Assembly (NCBI GenBank): GCA_035544675.1
Contig: DATKCA010000179.1
Span: 12,933-76,932, forward strand
Direction: 5' to 3'
Length of the DNA stretch: 64,000 bases
From: DATKCA01 sp035544675
GTDB taxonomy: Bacteria > Acidobacteriota > Thermoanaerobaculia > Gp7-AA8
Every line of letters begins with the position of its first letter. Within the stretch, counting starts at the first letter, position 1. The notes beneath the pieces are model-generated. The model was not told the DNA's origin. It saw only the letters and a program-made list of their open reading frames with translations, and did not search any database. A program made the position numbers and the translations under genes. Positions 58,196 to 64,000 of the stretch are shown one piece after another.

Positions 58196-58268
58196 GCTCT
58201 AGCTCTTGGCTCATGGCTGTTGGCTCTTGGCACCCCTCCCAAGAGCCAAGAGCCAACAGCCCAGAGCC
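58196..58268. repeat. GGCTCTT heptamers with inverted partner
   Basis: GGCTCTT-like units (CTCTTGG, CTCATGG, CTGTTGG, CTCTTGG) at 7-base steps are followed by CACCCCTCC and complementary CCAAGAG, CCAACAG units. GGCTGTTGGCTCTTGG (58215-58230) pairs exactly with CCAAGAGCCAACAGCC (58246-58261). It fills the gap between the fumarase beta gene and the next start. Confidence 0.9.
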
Positions 58269-59672
58269 ATGCGCATCGAACGCGACACCCTCGGTGAAGT
58301 CCACGTTCCTGACGACGCGCTGTACGGCGCGCAGACACAGCGCGCCGTGGAGAACTATCCGATCAGCGGGCTGCGCGAGCATCCTGCGTTCATCCGCTCG
58401 TTCATCTTCCTGAAGAAGGCCGCCGCGCTCGCGAACCACGAGCTCGGAGCCCTGGACGAGCGTCTGGCCCTGGCCATCTCGGCCGCCTGCGACGACCTCC
58501 TGGGCGACGAGGCCGGGAGCCGGCAGCACTTCGTCGTCGACGTGTTCCAGGCGGGAGCGGGCACCTCGTTCAACATGAACTGCAACGAGGTGATCGCGAA
58601 CCTCGCGAACGTCAAGCTCGGCGGCCGATTGGGCGATTACAAGCCGATCCATCCGAACGATCACGTGAACATGGCGCAGTCGACGAACGACGTCGTCCCC
58701 ACTGCCATCCGCATGGCCACACTCCTCCTTCTGCAGGAGCTCGTGCCGGCGCTCGATCAGCTCGGCCACGCGCTGGCCGGCAAAGGGGAGCAGTTCCGCG
58801 ACGTGATCAAGTCCGGCCGCACGCACCTGCAGGACGCGGTGCCGGTCACCCTGGGACAGGAGTTCGCCGCGTACGCAGCGGCGGTCCGCCGCTCGACGCG
58901 CCTTCTCAAGGATGCCGCGAAGGAGCTGCACGTCGTCGGCATCGGCGGCACGGCAACCGGCACCGGGATCAACACACCTCCTGGCTATCGCTTCGCGGTC
59001 GTCCGCCTTCTCAGCGACTTCACCGGTCTCAGGCTGGTCGCATCGGACGATCTTCGCGAGGCCATGCAGTCGCAGCTCCCCGTCGTCGCGGTTTCGTCAG
59101 CACTCCGGAATCTCGCTCTGGAGCTGACCAGGATCGTGAACGACCTGCGGCTCCTCTCCTCCGGACCACAGACGGGACTGGCCGAGATCGTCCTCCCGCC
59201 GGTTCAACCGGGGTCTTCGATCATGCCCGGCAAGGTGAACCCCTCGATGCTGGAGTGCATGAACCAGGTGCTCTTCCACATCATCGGTGCGGATACCGCC
59301 GTCGCGTACGCCTCGCAGGCCGGACAGCTGGAGCTGAACGTGATGATGCCGCTCATGGCGTTCGAGATCACGTTCTCGATCGACATCCTGAAGAACTTCC
59401 TGCCGGTGTTCGTCGAGAAGTGCATTCACGGGATCGAGGCCGACCGCGAGCGATGCAGGGAGTACTACATCAGCTCACCCTCTCTGGCCACGGCGCTGAA
59501 TCCGATCATCGGATACGCGGCAGCCGCCGAGATCGCCAAGGAGTCCGCAAAGAGCGGCACGCCGATCCCCGACCTGCTGCGCCAACGAAAGCTGTTGCCG
59601 GAGGAGAAGATCGCCGAGATTTTCACGCCCGAGTTCCTGGCCGGGCAGGCCGATCGGAAGGATGAAGGATGA
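58269..59672 (+). CDS. Aspartate ammonia-lyase (or class II fumarase)
   Basis: The 467 residues carry MRIERDTLGEVHVPDDALYGAQTQRAVENYPISG, QAGAGTSFNMNCNEVIAN, the catalytic His in TNDVVP-type HVNMAQSTNDV, SGRTHLQDAVPVTLGQEF and the family signature SSIMPGKVNP. The MRIE start, LQDAVP and the AGQLELNVMMP stretch are closer to AspA than FumC; the G in MPGKVNP is as in FumC. AspA deaminates aspartate to fumarate, which would feed the adjacent class I fumarase. The last codons (KDEG) run into a GAAGGAT repeat. Confidence 0.85.
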   Translation: MRIERDTLGEVHVPDDALYGAQTQRAVENYPISGLREHPAFIRSFIFLKKAAALANHELGALDERLALAISAACDDLLGDEAGSRQHFVVDVFQAGAGTSFNMNCNEVIANLANVKLGGRLGDYKPIHPNDHVNMAQSTNDVVPTAIRMATLLLLQELVPALDQLGHALAGKGEQFRDVIKSGRTHLQDAVPVTLGQEFAAYAAAVRRSTRLLKDAAKELHVVGIGGTATGTGINTPPGYRFAVVRLLSDFTGLRLVASDDLREAMQSQLPVVAVSSALRNLALELTRIVNDLRLLSSGPQTGLAEIVLPPVQPGSSIMPGKVNPSMLECMNQVLFHIIGADTAVAYASQAGQLELNVMMPLMAFEITFSIDILKNFLPVFVEKCIHGIEADRERCREYYISSPSLATALNPIIGYAAAAEIAKESAKSGTPIPDLLRQRKLLPEEKIAEIFTPEFLAGQADRKDEG

Positions 59673-59684
59673 AGGATGCGCCTC
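59656..59684. repeat. GAAGGAT heptamer run
   Basis: GAAGGAT x3 at 7-base steps covers the end of the aspartase-like gene, its TGA stop, and the start codon region of thpR. Confidence 0.8.
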
Positions 59685-60230
59685 TTCATTGCCATGTCGT
59701 TTCCGGCAGCCGTGATGACGGATCTGAACGCCCGTGTCGTCGCGCTGAAGCCGAAGCTCCCTCCCGCCTCATGGGTGAGGCCCGAGGCGCAGCATCTGAC
59801 GTTCGCGTTTCTCGGTGAGCGTGATGAGCCGCTGGTGGCGCGGCTCGAGCCTCAACTGGAGGAGACGCTGGGAAGAGCTCCACGATTCGAGGCCGTCCTG
59901 CACGGAGCCGGACTCTTTCCGAATCCGAGACGGGCGCGCGTGGGCTGGGTGGGACTGGAGCCCGCGGCGCCATTCATCGACACTGCCAGCCGCATCCGCG
60001 GAGTCCTCACGCGCAACGACGTCGAGCTCGATGGCGCGGACTTCAAGCCGCACCTCACGCTGATGCGCATCCGCGACCGGTGGCCGCCGGCATCTATCGA
60101 GATGTTCGAGCGCGCGTTGCGCGAGTACAGGTCAGCGCCTTTCGTGACCGTCACGATCACGCTGTACTCGTCCCGCCTCGACCCGGCCGGGGCGATCCAC
60201 ACCCCGCTCCGCCACTTCGCGCTGGCGTGA
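59676..60230 (+). CDS. thpR: RNA 2',3'-cyclic phosphodiesterase
   Basis: The 184 residues are a 2H phosphoesterase: MRLFIAMSFP, first HxT motif in QHLTFAFLGE, second in KPHLTLMRI. The family (ThpR/LigT) opens 2',3'-cyclic phosphates on RNA ends. It starts 4 bases after the aspartase-like stop. Its last 99 bases overlap the convergent rlmN reading frame. Confidence 0.93.
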   Translation: MRLFIAMSFPAAVMTDLNARVVALKPKLPPASWVRPEAQHLTFAFLGERDEPLVARLEPQLEETLGRAPRFEAVLHGAGLFPNPRRARVGWVGLEPAAPFIDTASRIRGVLTRNDVELDGADFKPHLTLMRIRDRWPPASIEMFERALREYRSAPFVTVTITLYSSRLDPAGAIHTPLRHFALA

Positions 60231-61277
60231 GGCTCTGCCGCTCGCTTCCGCCTTCCCTCGCAACTGACCGCACGCCGCTGCGATCTCCCGTCCTTTCGAC
60301 CGCCGAACGGTCACGCGCACTCCCGCGTCGACCAGAGCGTCGACGAACGCGTCGATCGCCTTCTCGGCCGGCCGCTTCATCCAGGCGGGCAGATTGGCGT
60401 CCTCGTTGAACGGGATCGCGTTCACCTTGGCGTGTAGTCCGGAGATCAGCTTCGCCAGCGCGCGCGCATCGCGCGGTGCGTCGTTGTAGCCGGCCAGCAG
60501 CACGTACTCGATGGTCATGTCCCGCCCCTTCTCCAGTGGGAAACGGCGCAGGGCCGCCATCAGCTCGTGCAGCGGGTACTTCGTAGTGATGGGCATGATC
60601 TCTTCGCGCCGCGTCCGGTCGGGCGCGTTGATGGAGATGGCCAGGTTCGGTCTCCGCTGCAGCCGCCCGAGCTGCTCGATACCGGGAATGATGCCCGACG
60701 TCGACACGGTGATCCGCTTCGGCGCGATGCTCTCGTAAAGCGTGTCCAGCGTCGTGACGAGATGATCGAGATTGAGAAGCGGCTCGCCCATCCCCATGAA
60801 CACCACGTTCATCATCTCCATGGCGACGTCCTTCTCGTGCTGGATCACGAAGAACTGGCCGAGCATCTCCGCCGGCGTCAGGTTGCGTCCCGCGCCGAAG
60901 AACCCCGTGACGCAGAACGTGCATCCGACCGCACAGCCGGCCTGCGAGGACAGGCAGACGCTGGTCCTCTCGCCCAACGGCATGTACACCGACTCGATCC
61001 GCTGGCCGTCCTGCAGGCGCAGCAGGTACTTCTGGCTGCCGTCCGGCGCGGGTGTCGTTCGATCGATCACTTCGGGCAGGGCGACCGTGAAGCGCTCCTC
61101 GAGCGTGGCGCGCTGGTCCCTGGGAATGTTCGTCATGGCGTCGAACGAGCCGGCGCCGCGGCGGTGCAGCCACTCTTCGATCTGCTTTACGCGGAACGGA
61201 GGCGAGACGATCGGAGCGAGGGCCTCGTGGAGGCGATCGGGCGGGAGATCGTGGAGATTGATGCGGTCATTCGTCAC
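60132..61277 (-). CDS. rlmN: 23S rRNA/tRNA (adenine-2-)-methyltransferase RlmN
   Basis: The 381 residues show the radical-SAM site C-x3-C-x2-C in GCAVGCTFCVTGF, MMNVVFMGMGEPLLN, SGIIPGIEQL, SINAPDRTRRE (family SLHAP position altered to SINAP), PFN and a C-terminal SKGREIAAACGQL with the catalytic Cys. It methylates C2 of A2503 in 23S rRNA and A37 in tRNA. The usual end of RlmN is about at CGQL; here 38 more basic residues are read antisense through the thpR 3' end. Confidence 0.95.
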   Translation of the reverse strand: MTNDRINLHDLPPDRLHEALAPIVSPPFRVKQIEEWLHRRGAGSFDAMTNIPRDQRATLEERFTVALPEVIDRTTPAPDGSQKYLLRLQDGQRIESVYMPLGERTSVCLSSQAGCAVGCTFCVTGFFGAGRNLTPAEMLGQFFVIQHEKDVAMEMMNVVFMGMGEPLLNLDHLVTTLDTLYESIAPKRITVSTSGIIPGIEQLGRLQRRPNLAISINAPDRTRREEIMPITTKYPLHELMAALRRFPLEKGRDMTIEYVLLAGYNDAPRDARALAKLISGLHAKVNAIPFNEDANLPAWMKRPAEKAIDAFVDALVDAGVRVTVRRSKGREIAAACGQLRGKAEASGRASRQREVAERGVDRPGRVEAGRVQRDRDGHERR

Positions 61278-61650
61278 TGGCTTGCGTAAGCGGCTCCACG
61301 CGCCGTGCCGTGCGGACCTTTCGCGTCGGATCGATCCCCAGAGCGCGCAGCAGCGACAGATCGTTCACGTTGATGCGGAACTGAATCTTCTTGTCGTCCC
61401 GCACGGTGACCTCGGTCACCTCCGCCGGAGTGGACACCTCGGTCGCATCCTCGGCCCGCTCCTCGTCGTCTCCTCCGTCCTGCCGGTTCAGACCGATCGT
61501 CGCGTCGAGGACGACGTACAGGTTGTAGCCCTCATCGCGGATCCTCTGGATCTGCTGGTTCACGTCGTCGGAGCCGGAGATCGACTCGTTGATTGCCGTG
61601 CCGAGGTCCCGGAGAAGCTGTTTGATCTTGTCGTCCACGTCTGGTCTCAC
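61267..61650 (-). CDS. Conserved-looking acidic hypothetical protein
   Basis: GTG 61650 (or GTG 61638) gives about 127 residues: a helical start DDKIKQLLRDLGTAINESISGSDDVNQQIQRI-like with strand YNLYVVLDATIGL, an acidic Gly/Asp/Glu linker, then IQFRINVNDLSLLRALGID. I do not recognise a family. It overlaps the rlmN start by 11 bases and is probably cotranscribed with it. The 115 bases upstream show nothing clear. Confidence 0.6.
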   Translation of the reverse strand: MRPDVDDKIKQLLRDLGTAINESISGSDDVNQQIQRIRDEGYNLYVVLDATIGLNRQDGGDDEERAEDATEVSTPAEVTEVTVRDDKKIQFRINVNDLSLLRALGIDPTRKVRTARRVEPLTQASDE

Positions 61651-61765
61651 TATCCGGTCGCGGCGGCCTCAGGTCAAGATTCCGGCCTCGCACGCATCGG
61701 AGTAGACTATTGGCCCCCTGCCCCGGCCAGGCTGCAAACCGGCCGCCACCCCCCTGGGCGTTCCA

Positions 61766-62611
61766 CTACTCCCTGCTGCCCCACAGCTCGGACCAGTAGG
61801 CCAGATACTTCCACCGGCCCCAACTCCTGTAGCGCCGCAGCATCGTCGCATCCGACACCCGCCGCCCGCCGTGATACGTCTCGCGGACAAAGCGGCGGAA
61901 CTCCGTATCGACCGCGATGAAGTCGTGCCGGCCGTCCATGGCCAGGAGGTGCGCCGCGCCGTAGGGTCCGATGCCGGGTAACGCGCGATAGGCCTCGAAC
62001 AATTCTTCCGTGGACTGATTCCGGTGACTGATCTGCGCCAGATCGATCGAGCCGGATACGATGCCGGTGGCCAGACGGTGAATCGACTTCGCGCGATAGC
62101 CGAGGCGGCAATCGTGTTGCAGCTCCTGTTCGCTGAAGCGGGCCACGTCCTCCGGATCGGGAAAGGCTCGATGGCCCGCGGGAGAAGGCTTCCCGCACTT
62201 CACCACCAGCAGCTCGATCATCCTGACGGTCTGCCGCCACATCGTGTTCGTCGTGGCGATGATCTTCACGATGTCTTCGAACAGCGTCGATCCGCACAGC
62301 AGCCTGCCGAAGCTCGTCTCGACGACCCATGTGTGCGTGGGCGATCGTCCCGCCAGCGTCAGGAACTCGGACGTATCGACGTGAAGCTGCAGCATCCGGG
62401 TGATGCGCTGCTCGATCTCGCCGGGCCACAGGCGCGGCGCCCCCCGGACTTCGATCCTGCCGCGCTTGAACTTGATCTCCAGGTCCACCACTCCGGCGGG
62501 GAGCGCTTCGGGACGGCTGAGAACGCCATCGCTCCAGCGGAACGGAGCGAGCCGGTACCAGCCATGCGACTCGATCGTGTTCTCGAATGAGAAGCCGGAA
62601 GGGGGACTGAT
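61766..62611 (-). CDS. AlkA/OGG-like HhH-GPD DNA glycosylase (start uncertain)
   Basis: The frame encodes about 281 residues with SHGWYRLAPF near its start, ITRMLQLHVDTSEF, FEDIVKIIATTNTMWRQT and the helix-hairpin-helix YRALPGIGPYGAAHLLAM followed by the catalytic Asp in FIAVDTEFRRFV. This is the 3-methyladenine/8-oxoguanine glycosylase superfamily (COG0122), which removes damaged bases. No ATG, GTG or TTG lies between the tRNA-Cys gene and the conserved SHGWY; the nearest in-frame GTG (62698) lies across the tRNA. The given start (an ATC) is only a placeholder. Confidence 0.78.
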   Translation of the reverse strand: MSPPSGFSFENTIESHGWYRLAPFRWSDGVLSRPEALPAGVVDLEIKFKRGRIEVRGAPRLWPGEIEQRITRMLQLHVDTSEFLTLAGRSPTHTWVVETSFGRLLCGSTLFEDIVKIIATTNTMWRQTVRMIELLVVKCGKPSPAGHRAFPDPEDVARFSEQELQHDCRLGYRAKSIHRLATGIVSGSIDLAQISHRNQSTEELFEAYRALPGIGPYGAAHLLAMDGRHDFIAVDTEFRRFVRETYHGGRRVSDATMLRRYRSWGRWKYLAYWSELWGSRE

Positions 62612-62619
62612 GCGGAAAC

Positions 62620-62694
<75 letters not shown>

Positions 62695-62804
62695 TCACTC
62701 CGGCGGGCCGCGAGTCTATTGAACCGCCAGTGGACGGTCAATATTCAGGTCTTGCCCGCGAAGCGTCCGTGTGTCAGCCTATCGCTCTCCTGGACAACCT
62801 GGTG

Positions 62805-63905
62805 ATGACCCGCCCCCTCGAAACGGCGCCGACTTCTCGCGTCAATCCGGACAACGACCGGATCTCCACGATCATCAACTACGTCTGTTATCTCGGCTTC
62901 GCGGCGCACGTCGCCTTCATCCCGCTCTTCTTCTCCATCTCGGTCCCGTTCCTCGGCTGGTTCAACTTCCTGAGCGCCGGGGCGTGGCTCTTCGCCTGGT
63001 GGCTGAACGGACGGGGACGGCACTGGACGGCGCTCAACCTGCTCACCGCCGAGGTGGTGGTGCATGCGGTGCTGGCGGTGCTGCTGCTGGGGTGGCAGAG
63101 CGGCTTCCACACACCTCTGATGCCGCTGATCACGGTCATCATGATCAACCCGCGGCTGAAGACGCGCGCGATGCTGACGCAGGCCCTCGCGCTGGTGGCG
63201 CTGTACGTGCTGCTCTACGCGTTCACGAAGGACATCGTACCGGCCGGCATCTCCCCATGGATGCTGGAGATGATGACCTACATGCACATCGGCATCGTGT
63301 TCGCCGCGCTGTGCATCGTCAGCTACTTCTACCGCCAGGCGTCGATCCGCGCGGAGAAGCGGATGGAGCAGCTGGCCACGACGGATCAGCTCACCGGCCT
63401 GGCCAACCGCCGGAAGATGCGCGAGCTCCTCGATCAGGAGACCAGCCGCACAGAGCGGACGACCCGGCCGTTCGCGCTCGTCCTCGGCGACGTCGACCTG
63501 TTCAAGAAGATCAACGACACGTTCGGCCACGACTTCGGCGACTACGTTCTCCGCACGGTGTCGGACGTTCTGCGGGAGTCGGCTCGCGAGCACGACTCGG
63601 TGGCGCGATGGGGCGGCGAGGAGTTCCTGATCCTGCTGCCGGAGACCGAGTTCCGCGGCGCCCTCGACGCGGCAGAGCGCCTGCGCGCCGCGGTGGAGCA
63701 GCAGCCTTTCAGCCACGAGGGGGAGAGCTTCGAGGTGACGATGACGTTCGGCGTCGCCGTCTACGCGCTGGGCGAAGACATCGCCGAGACGATGAAGCGG
63801 GCCGACCGAGCGCTGTACGAAGGGAAACACAGCGGCCGCAATCGCGTCGTGGCCCACCTCGTGGACGTCGATGGCCGGCAGACATCCGCTCGCGAGGCGG
63901 TTTAG
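62805..63905 (+). CDS. Membrane diguanylate cyclase (GGDEF)
   Basis: ATG 62805 gives 366 residues: five to six hydrophobic helices at about 25-185 forming a membrane sensor, a linker helix (YRQASIRAEKRMEQLA), then a GGDEF domain from about 195 (TTDQLTGLANRRKMRELL, DVDLFKKINDTFGHDFGD, RWGGEEFLILLPE). The active-site motif is GGEEF and an intact inhibitory site, RxxD five residues before it (REHD-SVARW-GGEEF), is present. It makes c-di-GMP and should be product-inhibited. It is divergent from tRNA-Cys. Confidence 0.93.
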   Translation: MTRPLETAPTSRVNPDNDRISTIINYVCYLGFAAHVAFIPLFFSISVPFLGWFNFLSAGAWLFAWWLNGRGRHWTALNLLTAEVVVHAVLAVLLLGWQSGFHTPLMPLITVIMINPRLKTRAMLTQALALVALYVLLYAFTKDIVPAGISPWMLEMMTYMHIGIVFAALCIVSYFYRQASIRAEKRMEQLATTDQLTGLANRRKMRELLDQETSRTERTTRPFALVLGDVDLFKKINDTFGHDFGDYVLRTVSDVLRESAREHDSVARWGGEEFLILLPETEFRGALDAAERLRAAVEQQPFSHEGESFEVTMTFGVAVYALGEDIAETMKRADRALYEGKHSGRNRVVAHLVDVDGRQTSAREAV

Positions 63906-64000
63906 CAGCCCTTCGTTCGGCCGGTCTCTTCATCCGCGCACGACGGGGTGCACGCCGCGCCCCGCTCGAACCCGATCGGGGAGCCGTCACGCGCGAGGTG
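63902..64000 (-). CDS. Possible C-terminal end of a gene entering from the right edge
   Basis: An open frame on the minus strand reads HLARDGSPIGFERGAACTPS then CADEETGRTKGC and a TAA stop, overlapping the diguanylate cyclase stop by 4 bases. It looks protein-like but is too short to identify. Confidence 0.3.
   Translation of the reverse strand, partial: HLARDGSPIGFERGAACTPSCADEETGRTKGC

Overview
The window is GC-rich, densely packed chromosomal DNA from a diderm bacterium. It holds about 64 protein genes and two tRNA genes, with no rRNA, transposase, integrase, phage or CRISPR genes. The best lineage clue is the secreted protein at 32154-33203, which has the layout of the VWFA-related domain typical of Acidobacteriota, lying divergent to an OmpW-type barrel. 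Two lipoproteins, RlpA and SPOR-type envelope genes confirm an outer membrane. An acidobacterial soil or metagenome genome is my inference, not a proof.

Layout. 1-5064: start of a nucleoside hydrolase, then a wall-related group (class A beta-lactamase-fold hydrolase, M15-like zinc peptidase, glutamate-cysteine-ligase/PafA-like protein, SLT transglycosylase). 5065-9596 (minus): overlapping unit sucC-sucD-PHP-S51 peptidase-histidine kinase. 9628-15526 (plus): rlmD-comEC-small zinc membrane protein-miaA-TPR lipoprotein. 15539-21099: FHA/GAF/PP2C phosphatase and the amino-sugar recycling unit murQ-nagA-nagB. 21206-31329: a broken cardiolipin synthase remnant, GNAT, cold-shock protein, argS, two phosphoglycerate-mutase-type genes, GDPD, a response regulator with repeated peptide motifs, cobalamin adenosyltransferase, an S1/P1-like nuclease and tRNA-Pro. 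31448-41287: OmpW, VWFA protein, fused PxpB-PxpC, RNase II-family enzyme, panC, panB, deoxynucleoside kinase and an M16 protease pair. 41461-53908: DUF4149 protein, mtnA, gap-pgk-CYTH-nucleotidyltransferase-ndk, rlpA, purB, ftsB, asnB and a membrane glycosyltransferase. 53922-64000: clpB behind a HAIR-like operator, class I fumarase (two subunits), aspartase-like lyase, thpR/rlmN, a DNA glycosylase, tRNA-Cys and a diguanylate cyclase.

Metabolically the region joins lower glycolysis (gap, pgk, gpmI) to the TCA cycle (sucCD, fumarase), muropeptide amino-sugar recycling (murQ, nagA, nagB) and pantothenate synthesis (panB, panC). Many adjacent genes overlap by ATGA, GTGA, TTGA or TGATG, and TTG/GTG starts are frequent.

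The most unusual content is repetitive DNA. First, about eight scattered copies of a 50-65 bp palindromic element with ends GTGGAGCG and CGCTCCAC lie both between genes and in frame inside genes: in RlmD, in a UPF0158 protein, in a PHP protein, in the PxpB-PxpC linker and in a DUF4149 tail. Second, many intergenic spots hold tandem heptamers of several unrelated sequences (CCGGAAA, ACTAAGG, GTAGCCG, GAAGGAT, GGCTCTT), some supplying stop codons or C-terminal residues. Other points are a sharply AT-rich patch inside sucC, a HAIR-like site before clpB, and a possible peptide-remodelling gene trio at 446-3779.
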